A stretch of DNA of 64,000 nt, taken from contig NC_088209.1 in NCBI RefSeq assembly GCF_037126465.1, positions 9,432,052-9,496,051 on the forward strand. The letters are read 5' to 3'. Below, piece by piece: positions 29,060 through 39,840 of the stretch; positions within the stretch are counted from its first letter, which is position 1, and every line of letters begins with the position of its first letter. The notes under the pieces were generated by a model. The model was not told the DNA's origin, made no database searches, and was given only the letters and a program-made list of their open reading frames with translations. The position numbers were made by a program, and so were the translations under genes. This DNA comes from Ornithodoros turicata. Taxonomy: Eukaryota; Arthropoda; Arachnida; Ixodida; Argasidae.

Positions 29060-30116
29060 GAATGATGACGCGAGCGCGGTGCGCGCTGCCTTTATACAGA
29101 GAAACGCGCAGGCAAAGAAAGAAGAGCGAAACCGAAACTGAGAAGCCACCCGTCGCCGCTAGGAGCGCTAGGGCGACGCAGAGGGCGCTAGGAGCGCGCG
29201 CGTGCATAGCTGCCGTGGAGTGGCGTCCCGGTCAGTTGCCGGCTGGCTGTCGCGGAGAGCAGACATGTGCTCGGTTGCTTCGCAGTCCCCGCGGCCGCTC
29301 AGATGCTGGCTGGCTGTTGCGGAGAGCAGACGTGTGCTCCGTTGCTTCGCACTCGCGGATGGAGCAGTCGCCGCGGCGGAAAAGGTGAGTGATTTGGCGC
29401 GCTCCTTTCCTCGCATGTTTGCCGTGCCCCCCCCGTGTTTAGTGGTGACCAACGAGTGATTTGACGATGTTTGACCGTGCTCGTGTTAAGCCTTTTGTTC
29501 GTGCTGACGCACGTTTAGCGGTGTTGTCACGCTGTGGTTAGGGCTGAGCGATCGCTCCCTCTAAGCCTTTTCCCCAGATGTGTACTGTTTTCTCTGTGCT
29601 GTTTAGCAGTAGCGGATAGACCTTTTCTCTCGCATGCCTAGACTTGTTTAGCACTGCTGCCATTTTTACCTGCCGCTAGTATCTTGTTGTTCTCTTTCTT
29701 GCATAGAGATATGATGGTGGTGCCATCTGGTGTGATGCCTTGCAACTAAGTGGCCACCTGTCATTGATCTCTGCAACTGTCCATCGCCAACTACCAACAT
29801 GGCGGCCGCTGGTCACTCGGACGTTTCGGAGCGGTTTCTTCGTCACGGCGTCATTGATTTTCGAATAAATTGTTTCTCTCCACTCTATTTCTATCTTTTT
29901 ATTTTATTTTCTACCTATGTGTTTATTTTCTATGGACACAGGTTGTCGCCAACGCACAGGGTGGTCTGGACACGAGTTAGATGCTCCCCAATTAGTGTGA
30001 TGACTAATTGGATGATGCTGATGAATGTGGGAGGTCCCAATTAGCTCTAATTGCTAATTAAACGTGTCCAGAAGCCTTGTAGCGTTGCCGACAGTCTGTG
30101 TCCAGTCATTACTACT
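29060..30116 (-). repeat. Polinton terminal repeat, copy B
   Basis: Inverted relative to 1412-2500 and alignable along most of its length (for example gatggtggtgccatctggtg and aacatggcgg). It ends with attactact at 30116. It includes the TATA box (29090-29096, TATAAAG on the - strand) and taagcctttt-type iterations near 29490-29650. Confidence 0.8.
29090..29096 (-). promoter_or_regulatory. TATA box of Polinton copy B
   Basis: TATAAAG on the - strand, upstream of the intact small ORF (start 29049). Same position relative to the ORF as 2514-2520 in copy A. Confidence 0.65.
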
Positions 30117-31050
30117 GGTTGAGCAACATATGGTAGAACGTCCACCAGCCCAGAGATGATAGAAGTGAAAACGGCATGTCTATAACCCTTATAGGTTGTT
30201 TAATGAAAAATCTGTATCTCCTAAAAAAGACACCCTGTATAGTATTTGTTTTTTTAAAGGAAATGCTACTTCCTTTCGAAGCTTTTTGGACTTGGAGCTT
30301 TTCCATTGGTCTGTTTGCTTTATTTAAAGCACTGCGCTCTGAGTCCATTATGGGAAATACCAGAAACAGGCACAGAGGGGAACAGGGAACGAAATAGTTA
30401 TGTGGTGTTCACCCTATAGTTACAGGTCCGGTAACGGTGCCGGCACCAGCCCCCTGTCCCCAACAACTCTCGCAAAATGTTTCAAAATGTGTGTTTCTCT
30501 GCACTGGTCGGAAGGTGGTGCCAATATTCTCTGAATGCCCGAATGCCCATCAAATGAGCTAGTGGGACTTCCCGTGGATGTGGAAAAAATGGGACAAACG
30601 GCCATTCACTGGACGTACAAAATATGTCCGTGCTCCGTGCAACGCTCCCTGGGATATCGACATGTCACGCTCAGGATGTTACATGGATGTCGCTGGGATG
30701 TAGATGGTTTACTGGTCTCCTTGGAAGCTCTCTTCATACCCAGCACACAGGCAAAAATGTGGAGTGGGAGCAGTTCAAAGTGAATTATCAGACAGGAACC
30801 ACTTGGAATGTAGAATCATTCAGTGGCTAGGACCAATTAAAAGTGGAACCAGTGGAATTGATCCAGTAGTTCCTACTGTTAAGTGGCCCCGGACCTCGCC
30901 ACCTAGCAGCTGGGAACACTGAATGCATGACCGAAAATAATGCGTAGAAATGCACATGCTGTTCGAGTAAATATTGATTATTGAACTACAAGCGTACACT
31001 GAGCAGTAAGAAATAATCACTACCTCACTATGTACGTACTCCGTAGCTAG
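30117..31050. other. Gene-poor flank of Polinton copy B
   Basis: About 30180-30260 includes acaccctgtatagt, a word common at ends of arthropod DNA transposons, but I found no partner end. 30540-30905 is made of loosely iterated ggaaccactt and gtggaac words, similar in style to 34750-35060. No gene recognised. Confidence 0.35.
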
Positions 31051-31051
31051 C

Positions 31052-32090
31052 AGTGTTGGGGGTAACTCGTTACTGAAACTAAGCTACCTTTTCCGGCAAC
31101 TTTTGACTTAACTCGTCGCTTTAGAGCTTCCTTGGCTTCTTGAGGAACTCGTTCGTGTTCAGGTAAGTTTGTCAAAGTAACTCACAAAAAGTTCCAAGTT
31201 CATTTTCTCCGATAAGTGCACGGCGCGTCTTACACACTTGTTGTTACACGGTGAATGTCGCAAATTCTGTTTTGGCCGTACATTTGGAAGCTCAGGTGTC
31301 TCTCACCTTAAGACGAGCATTGTATTTACAATAACAGAGCGTATTGTGTAGTAGTGTCAGAGCTTGGCAACAGCTCCTGTGGCATAGTGGTTACGATGAT
31401 CGCTTTCCACGCCGAGACTGAAGGTGAGACGGGTTCGAATTCTGTCACCGGCTGCACTCTCTGAGGCTTTCCTTGGGTTTTCCGCTGACTTTCCAGACTA
31501 ATGTCGGCACAGCTCCCCAAGTCGGCCTAGGACGCATACTAATCCCCCTGTCTCCCACTCCTTCCTGCAGTCCTCTCTCCATCTGTCCACGTCTGTACGC
31601 CGCTGATAGCCACAGTTGCTTCGCGGCGCTAACACGAAATTAAAAATAGAAACTTGGCACGGTTCAACGATATGTGCGTAGATCTGACAACTCAGAGAAC
31701 ATAAACTTGCTTTGTGCTCCGGCCGTAGAACATGTTACGAGATCAAAATCATCGAATCCCTCACTAAACAAGCCCATAAATGTGTGTTTCTCTCGCTCTC
31801 TTTTTTATTTAATTATCAGACATTTGTATAGTTATTGTATCAAAACTATTTTGAAACGTCTTGCGTCAGCCATTGTGAGTTCAAGATTTGAATTGACTAC
31901 AGAGAGGTCAACAATTAAAAAGTATGTATTGGTCAGCAAGCGGCGCTGTACCTGCTACCAAAACTAAGTAACAAACTACTGGTACCCACTACTCCACAGA
32001 AAAGTAACGCAATAGTAGCGTCGCTACAAATTTGAAGAAGTAACGAGATACCATTAGCGCTACCAAATAAAAAGTAACGCGAATGCTATG
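31052..32090. repeat. GTAACG-rich repeat pair interrupted by a SINE
   Basis: Left part: cagtgttgggggtaactcgttac (31050-31075), then aacttttgacttaactcgtcgc. Right part (about 31965-32085) has several aagtaacg words. This resembles a common animal hAT-type or foldback repeat beginning CAGTGTTG with GTAAC iterations. The SINE at 31372 lies between the two parts. The exact right end was not found. Confidence 0.4.
31372..31652 (+). mobile_element. tRNA-derived SINE
   Basis: A tRNA-like head with A-box (tggcatagtggtta) and B-box (gggttcgaattc), then a conserved body (ctttccttgggttttccgct, aatgtcggcacagctcccc) and an end cggcgctaacacgaaattaaa. The total of about 280 bases and this layout fit tick tRNA-SINEs of the kind reported in ixodids; the link to a named family (Ruka-like) is from memory and unverified. 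Confidence 0.75.
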
Positions 32091-33867
32091 CTGCCACTTA
32101 ACCGCAACCGTACCCTTTTCTATGCAGCACCTTACAGTAGGCATCTCGTTGTCGTATGTATATCTAAAGACGGTGCAATATTTAAGTTCCCTCACATAGA
32201 CGCCATGCAGTATAACGCATACCACTACCTAATGACAATATATATTACTTCATATTGATCTTGACCTTGACATGATACGCATTTAAGACATAGTTTAACG
32301 CACATAGCGCATGTGTGCACATAGTAATTTTCCCGTCAGAATGTTCGAAGCACATCACGATTTTTCTGCAGTGATATAGGAAGGGAGTTGCCTCAGGACG
32401 GAAGCCGCCGATATTTCGAACAGAGATCGTTCTTCTTCTGGGCACTGTCCTCATCATTGGCACGGTATTTAAAGGGTTAAGCGTGACGTGTTTAAAGGTT
32501 CATGCGAATTGTGGGTCAACAGCGCGGAGGGAAGAAAGGGTCCGTACGGGCTTCTACGACCGGAGTGAATGGCCGCTTTGTTAGAGTGTGGAGGGGATTA
32601 TGTGAACGAAGTGATCTAGGCTCCAGACTGGTTACAGAAAAATGGTAGGTTCATGAACACGTGGACGAAACGGGACAACAGGCAAGAATTGGCAAATATA
32701 GAAAAAGATAAGGAGGTTAGTGGTTACGTGAGGAAAATTCCAGAACGACAGAACGAGCAAAGTTTCTTTTTTTAAATATTTGTAATACAAAGTTGTGGCA
32801 TGAAATAAAGAAAGCAGAAAGCAGTGGCCAGGCAGTTAATAGCAATCAAAGCATAACGGTCAGCACCCGTACGTGCTAACATCAGCACAAGCACTATGTG
32901 CAGTCCATTTGCATTCCATCGTACCGTTTCTTCCCCGAATGCCGTCTAAGTCTTCTTAGTGTAAAAACTCTTAAGGGATATCAACGATGCGTTTCCAGGA
33001 ATCATTGTCATCGCATTGTCTTAGAAAATGCACTAAAACTATGGTAACCTAGAATAGCTCCTTCTAGCTCGCCATACTAAAACACACGCGAATGCTGCAC
33101 AGGAGATGCATGATCCCTGCCAGAGCAAACAAAGACAAAACCAACTTGCTGCAGCATGCAACAAGCCGCGACGCTGCTTCCAAGTTCCAACTGACGCTCT
33201 CGCCCTCTGGCCGTTTGAATTTGAACAGGGCTACCAAATGCGAAAGTCAGAAGAAAAAGTAGTCCGAAAATAGCCATCTACAAAGAAGAAAAGCAGCCAA
33301 AATAGCCGAATAGTATTTTGTGCCAAAAAAGGAGTCTCTTTCCTCATCTGTAATTTTGCGTTTAGTGCTTTACTCCTGCATAGTGTCACTTTTAAACTTT
33401 TCGAGAGATATATCTAAGGGCACGAAAATATGTGAAACACCTGCACTACATCTGTTCAACCCTGCGTATCACAAATTTAAATGCAGCGTGTTGTTGAATG
33501 TGTCATGGGACATCCTGTTTCTGTCGTGCCGTGGCTGATTAATAAGGCGCCCCATTGATCCACGAGATAGTCTACGGTACGAGAGGCGGCAACGATGCGA
33601 ATGGCAATACACGTAAAATAATGTAAAACTAATGAAGTCGGAGTTGGAAATTTGGAGATAATGTAAAACCCACGGCAACAACATCGTGCAGAGTTTATTG
33701 TGATATTTCTGTATCGTTAAATCCCAAGGTTAGAAGAGACTCTTCGATAACATTCTTCCCCTTTATGAAAATGTGTCATTTCTGGTCTTAGGCTGCGCTC
33801 TTCGCATTGAAGCATGTTGCAGAAATCGGAAAACTGAGTAAAATATCACTAGCTCGTGACCTGGACC
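32091..33867. other. Gene-poor stretch, nothing recognised
   Basis: Contains short chance ORFs, an AT-rich patch near 32765-32790 and agccaaaatagcc words at 33290-33310 that recur at 34275-34300 on the other side of the MITE at 33868-34252. That MITE was therefore inserted into an older repeat. Confidence 0.35.
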
Positions 33868-34252
33868 CAGGGCCGGCGATAGGGGTAGGCGAGTAAGGCG
33901 ACCGCCTTAGGCCGCGCGCTTGCATAGGCCCCGCGAACGAAGCCCTCCACCATGGATTACTCTTTTTTTTTAAATATCAAGTAATAACTTAATCGCGCGC
34001 AAATGAGAGAAGAATGTGTTATGTGCCATTCCGTCATGTGATGAGAAAAAGTCCGACTTTTAAGAAAAATCCTCCAACCCTGCAAGGTACACGGAGGATT
34101 TCGCACCCTTCACTCCTGCTGCCATTTCTCGTACTACTAAGATCTACCCAGTCCGAAAATCTTATCTCTTATTTTTTCACTACTGATGGTGTGAAACAGG
34201 CCCCGCGATGTGCCTTTGCCTGAGGCCCCGCACACCCCTAGCACCGGCCCTG
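33868..34252. mobile_element. hAT-type MITE with 8-bp target duplication
   Basis: Ends are CAGGGCCGGCGATAGGGG and, on the other strand, CAGGGCCGGTGCTAGGGG. The flanking 8-mers cctggacc (33860-33867) and cctgaacc (34253-34260) match at 7 of 8 bases. 385 bases long, no coding capacity. The terminal CAGGG plus 8-bp duplication place it in hAT. Confidence 0.88.
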
Positions 34253-35454
34253 CCTGAACCTTCAAAAATTGAAGTTGCCCAAAACTAGCCAAAATAGCCA
34301 AGCTTATATAGCCAATCGCTTTAGCTTTATAATAGCTTTATAATAGCCAATCGTACCAGAAGCTAGCCCAATTTGGCGGTTTATAGCCCAATCTGGTAAC
34401 CCTGAATTAGAATTCAAAGCCGCCCACCGTACCGTGGCGCCCTCACAGTCATTGCATCGGCCAACGGCCTCTGTAGTTACCTTTTCCTTTTTTCCCTTCT
34501 CTTTTTCGAATTAGTTAGCTTAGCCATATTTGGGATGTCAGCATTGTCATATTTGGGATGTTTGTCAATTGACATTTGGTGGCGCTTATGATATCCATCT
34601 GGAATACAAGACAAGTACGAACTGAAATTACAGCACACATTTTATCGCAGATGCAGCTGGATAAAAAGCAACAAAGAGAGATTATATATATGATAAAATA
34701 GATCAAGGTAATCGATGAATCAGAACCAGCAGAGCATATGACAACAGTGGACTCTTCCCCTATGACTTCAAAAAGGGGGAAGTCGCCCAGCTTGGGATCT
34801 CAAGTGGGTTAATTGACCATTTGGGGAAGAAATCGGTACTCGTGAGGCTCAAGTTGGGACTTCTTGAGCCATCCGAGACCAGAGTGATGCCCCTGATTTC
34901 ACCAAAGTGGAACCAGCCACCGCACTTGGGATCCACCTGGGACCATCCACATTCACCTGGAACCGTTCTTGGACCATCCAGATTCAAGTGGAAACAGCAA
35001 AGATTGAACTGAAACCATACTGGGAACAGTCCAGATTTTTGCCTGGCCGGGGCCGAATTTCTTGGGAAATAACTGTCTTGGGGAATGTAGAGAATGGAGA
35101 ATTGGGAGAAACCGTTGTGTCGCAGACTTGTCTCTTTTTTTTTCAGTTTGTACCTGTCATGGAAGGCAGGATAATTGCAACTATTGGTTGCCGCTTCTTT
35201 AATTTCAGTTAGCACTATAAGAGAGGTTCAGCTCAGACATGTCCACCGGTACTCGTCATGGATGAACCGCGGTTGCATGCACAACGCTCCATGCCACCTG
35301 TAAATGTTAGCTTCATACCCTCTAGCCGACATGCCAAATGTGGTACGAAGTCCTCCATCTCCCACTTTTCTTTTTATCCTCAACCGTTTTCAGCGCCACC
35401 TTCTCAATGGCGACAAAAAGCACCCAGTCGAAGCCGTGTACCTTGCAATGTCAC
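34253..35454. other. Gene-poor stretch with an iterated ggaacc/ccatcc region
   Basis: 34830-35040 consists of irregular iterations of words such as gggaccatcc, ggaacc and aagtggaa. The ORF that covers it on the - strand (34760-35215) is rich in Pro/Ser/Trp and looks like an artefact of this composition. No gene recognised. Confidence 0.35.
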
Positions 35455-35472
35455 ACCAATAGTAGTAATCAT

Positions 35473-35656
35473 TCAACCCAAGTTTTGAACAGAAAATCCA
35501 CGGCAAGTATTGCACTTTTTACTTTAAATTATTTTAAAATTACTTTCAAATTTTTAAAAATTTAAATTTTAAAATTTTTAAAAATTTTAAATTGTGGAAA
35601 ACCTGACTCAGTGCAATACTTGTCGTGGATTTTCAATGTAAAACTCGGGTTGTAGG
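35473..35656. repeat. Terminal hairpin of the palindromic element (left)
   Basis: Inner palindrome: aacccaagttttgaacag...atccacggcaag at one side and cttgtcgtggat...aaactcgggtt at the other, around an AT-rich loop (about 35520-35595). The same hairpin occurs in mirror at 42694-42877. Each end of the element therefore contains its own hairpin, reminiscent in form only of parvoviral terminal hairpins. Confidence 0.6.
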
Positions 35657-36354
35657 AAATAAAAAACTAGATAGAAAGGAAGCAGACAGTGGGAAATAAT
35701 TTATTTGAAAATCAATGACGCCATCTTGAAGAAATCACGCCGGTGCGGGCGACTGGAGCACGACAGTTGCAGAGGCAGGTGGCACGTTAGTTCCAAGGCA
35801 TCACACCAGATGGCACCAGCATCGTAGCTCTATACGAGAAAGACAGAGAACATGAAAGTACTAGCGACACATGAAAATGGCAACACTGCTCGACAAGTCT
35901 AAGCATGCCAGAGCGCGGGGAAAAGGCCTAACCGCTACTGCTAAACAGCACGGAGAAAACCCTACACATCGGGAGAAAAGGCTTAAGGCAATCGACTAGG
36001 CCTAACCACAGCGTCACAACACTTCGCGGCTAACACAAGGCGGGAACCACTAACCACACGATGGTAAACGTGCGTCAACAGGCTTGGACACCGCTAAACA
36101 AGTCTAAACATTCACGTACGGCGAGAAAAGGCTTAACACGAGCACGGTAAAACAACGCGCAAACATAGGTAAATCACTCATCTTTTTCCCTGCTGCGATG
36201 GAGCGTCCGCTCTCGTCGACAGCCAGGGATCAAGTGACGACGGAGCGATCGACCGCACGTCTTCTGCCTACGAGAGCCAGAGCTGGACTGACGTAAGCGC
36301 CACTCTGCGGGTGCTACGCATGCGCTCCTAGCGCCCTCTGCGCGCTCCTACCGC

Positions 36355-38130
36355 CACCTGCGAGAGGCTATGAGAGAAGAGCATTACTGCGCCCCCTGCT
36401 GGCCGTTCTCATTGGTCGTGAGGCTAAGAGAGAAGAGCATTCCTGCGCCCCCTGCTGGCCGTTCTCATTGGTCGTGACGTCATCCTATTGTTTCAAGGCT
36501 ACCCTGTTTTTTTCCACTAATGCTCCCCTAGACAAGGTCAATCTGCAATGAAGCCACGGTATGACGTCATCATGTATCTGCGTGGTTCAAGGACGCATGT
36601 GCTCTAGACAGGGGACCTACTATTTATTGAATCACTATCCCAAGATTATTTCCGTTATTCTTCTATAACGATTGAATAGGAAACTATTGCAGAAGAGCGC
36701 CACACATGAAAGCTGATCGTAGGAATTCCAAAGTCTTACTAAATGAGACTTGCAAAAGAACAAAATATCCTAACACGTAACTCCATCAACGACAAATAAG
36801 AGGACTAGGCACTCAACAAATCAACACAGAGCATGGCTAACCAGGAACGCAGAAGTCAGGGCAGCACTATCGTTAAGACAACGATGTTCCTTGTCAAAAA
36901 AGAAAAAAATACAAAGCGTCAACAAAGGAAAGCATGCATATCAGGGCATGTCAGAACACGTCAGGACAAATCGCACGATTGATGGGCAACAGAGGAAAAC
37001 AAACACTTGAACAGAGTGAAAAAGACACTCACCATCATTTTTCACGTTCACAGCATTCCCTCATTGTAAATCCGCTCGTCACAAAATCCACCTGCATGGT
37101 CGAACACCACTCACCAGTGACGAACCACACATCCGCACCCCATCAGGGCCAGACAGAACCCCAGCGAAGCTACGCTCTTCCACTGACGGCCAACGCAATT
37201 AGCAGGAGCAGGATTTGCGTGTCCAGACCCGTCAGTGTTCAAGAGAGAAGTGAATCCTTGCGCCCCCTGGAGGCCGTTCTCATTGGTCGTGACGTCATCC
37301 TATTGTCTCAGGGCTACACTGTTTTTTTCCACTAATGCTCCTCTAGACAAGGTCAACCTGAAACAATAGTCTCGCTGTATGACGTCATCATGCAGGTGCG
37401 TGGCTCAAGGACGCGTACGCTCTAGACAGGGGACCTGTTATTTATTGAATCACTATCCCTAGGTTATTTCCTTTATTCTACTATAATGATTGCATAGGGA
37501 ACTATTGCAGAAAAACACCATAGATAAGAGGAGATTGTAGCATTTCATTCCCAAAGTCTTACTGTACAGGGAAAAAATAATGGTTCAGCAAGAAGTGTCC
37601 ATCCCAGCCAAGAGCCTTGCACCTAACTGAATAATGACGCTTTGTTCCTCCTGAATAAAGTCACACACCTGTCCCCCTGGCGGTTACTCTCTGAACTAAA
37701 TGAATCGCATAATTATTAAGAATAGCACTATTCCCATTCAAGGCAGCACTATCGTCATCGTCAAGAATATTCCTTGTACAAAAAGAAAAAAAACTACATG
37801 TAGAAGGAAAGCATGTCAGCGCATGTTTGTCAGACAACAAGGAGGAAAACCAGTATCAAACTATTTCTAAGCACACACACTCCTCTTATTCAAAAACAGT
37901 GCTCATCATAAATCCGTCCAGGACAATACACACCATTTTTGTATTGCTACACTTTTTTCCAGTAACGGTCAATGCATTGCTACAGACTGCGTGACGTCAT
38001 CACATCCTGTCTGAAGAAGAAGACAGCGGCAAAGACTCCTATTATTTATTGAATCGCAAGGTTATTTCCTTTGTCCTACTCTTAATGACATTCATTCTCT
38101 CATTAAAATTCAACACAAAAGCACCCTGCA
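36355..38130. repeat. Iterated ~800-base modules in the left arm
   Basis: Blocks starting near 36470, 37285 and (shorter) 37990 share gtgacgtcatc, then tctagacaggggacct and tatttattgaatc. Between the first two, ccactaatgctcc and ttattctactata also repeat. Each module carries TGACGTCA words (36475, 36562, 37290, 37380, 37992) and the first two carry GCGCCCCCTG-type words (36389, 36445, 37260). The right arm mirrors them. Confidence 0.65.
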
Positions 38131-38639
38131 TATTAACGATTTTCACCCCAAAGGCTCATCATGGTCATTAGAATTACAGTAAACTACCACTGCTCTTTAA
38201 AATGATAAGTGAGTCCACTCCACATCACCTCCAGGCTTATGTAATACATGACCCTTTCTATGCTCATACATTCGTTGTCTGAGGCTACACCTGCGAGCAA
38301 AAAGCCGGGGGGCAAAGTTCCGTTCGCGCATTGCGAGCAAAAGGGCGGGAAAGCCTGGGAGCAAAGTTCCATTCGCGCACGCCAAAGCACAAGACAGAAC
38401 GCCTTTACGGGAACATGACGGCATTCCAACCATATTAATGATGTTCTACCTTGCATTGCAGTTTAGAAAAACTACTACAAAACTATAATTTTAGGAGCCC
38501 ATTAAAATTCTACTTTCTATGGAAACTATAATTGTCCTATTACTTGGATCGCTATTAATGAAGCGCTCCAATATTTTCTCTCCTCCCATTTCAGCCTTGT
38601 CATGCAGTGAAGCAGACTCACATCCAAAATAATAATAAA

Positions 38640-39840
38640 TAATAAATAAATAATAAAAAGATTTATCGCCAGGGTACAACAATGTCAGCTCTGCTTCCGA
38701 AATGGGTGTCTTTGTCATAGTTCATTAGCGTGTGCGTCGTTATTTTATTTATTTTTTCTCTTATAGCTATGCGAGCAAAAGTGCGTGTAATTTTCGCTGC
38801 TCTTTTCTTATTTTCTCTACTTTTATGTAGAAGAAAGCCTCCTGCGTAAAAGCTGAATAGTGTTCTACCAGTGGAAGTGGGGTTGTTTGTTTGATTTTGT
38901 TGGGTGTTCGATATCTTGACGAAGTAAGCAGTGCTTAATTTTGCAGGTTTTTGAGCAGAAATGCTGGTATCTGAGCACTGAGTAGGAATTTCTATATTTC
39001 TCTGCTCCTTAAGAAAATTTGTACGTCGTTTTCCAAGCAGACCGCGTATAGTTTACGCGAAATAGAAAAATGAAGTTGTGTATGCTCTATGATGATCCGC
39101 CGCGGGCTTAGGCCTTTTCCCCGATGAGCAGTGTTTTGTATGCGATGTCGCATGTCTGGACTTGTTCAGTAGTGTTGCAATTTTTACCCTTCGCTAATAT
39201 TTTGTTGCTGTCGTCTTGTGTTAGACGAAGAGCTTCGTAGCGATGTGCGGTAACGCTACGATTATTCCTGAGCGCTCCGTGTGTTTAATGCATTGCCCTC
39301 TGTGCGTGCATGCGTGTGCTTTTTTTTCCTGATTTGTGACATCATCGTGGCATGTCTGGACTTGTTTTGCAGTGTTGCAGTTCTTCCCACTGCTAGTATC
39401 TTGTTGGTGTCATGTTGTGCTAGCCGCGTGGCGATGTGTGGTGACCTGAGGTATTAAGCCTTTTCCCTGCTCACCTAAGGAAATTTGTGTATCCCTGTCC
39501 TGTGCTTTCTTTACGCAAGGGCAATGCGTCTGTGTATGTGGCACTATCACATACCAGACATGAGTGTCTTTTTCTTAGTTTATTAGCATATGCTTCAGGT
39601 TTTTTAAGTCAAGCACAAGTGCGCGCAATTTTTCGCTGCTCTCTTCCTCAAATCACCGATTTTACGCAGAAGAAAGTCGCATGATGCAGCTGAGAAGAGG
39701 GTTTCTCTGATTGTTTGTTAGATGTTGTTAGGAGCTCGGTATGTTGAGGAAGTCAGCTGTTAAAGGTATCCGTGAAGAAATGCTTGCATCTGAGCGCAGG
39801 ATAGGAATTCCTGAAGCCCGGCACCCTCAGTGTAAATTAA
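38640..39840. repeat. Spacer between the palindrome arms
   Basis: Contains a diverged direct repeat (about 38700-38960 and 39560-39780; both with gtgtctttgtcat or gtgtctttttctt, then ttttcgctgctct). Pieces resembling the Polinton terminal repeat occur near 39110-39210 and 39350-39410 (gccttttccccgatg; gtctggacttgtt). There is no coding region above background. Confidence 0.5.

Larger units (their letters stand above)
24337..30116 (-). mobile_element. Polinton/Maverick-like element, truncated (copy B)
   Basis: The right end, read on the - strand, begins AGTAGTAATGACTGGACAC, matching copy A at 1412. Order inward: terminal repeat, TATA box, small ORF, ATPase, pX-like ORF, conserved ORF, integrase, penton-like capsid protein, pVI-like protein and N-terminal major capsid protein. 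It stops inside the capsid gene near 24337; polymerase B, protease and the opposite terminal repeat are absent. Gene content identifies a Polinton/adintovirus-like virus-derived transposon. All long genes are broken. Confidence 0.92.

Noticed and set aside
1412..30116. A single 28.7-kb Polinton bounded by AGTAGTAAT at both ends
   Set aside because: The flanking 6-mers (cgagaa and ggttga) do not match, and the same set of genes lies just inside both ends in mirror order, which one element would not have.
34760..35215. 151-codon ORF on the - strand
   Set aside because: It translates an iterated ggaacc/ccatcc region and has no domain features.
36934..37335. 133-codon ORF repeated in both palindrome arms (also 41117-41518)
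   Set aside because: Present twice only because the arms are mirror copies. The composition is that of non-coding sequence and the frame has no domain; its persistence reflects arm identity, not selection.
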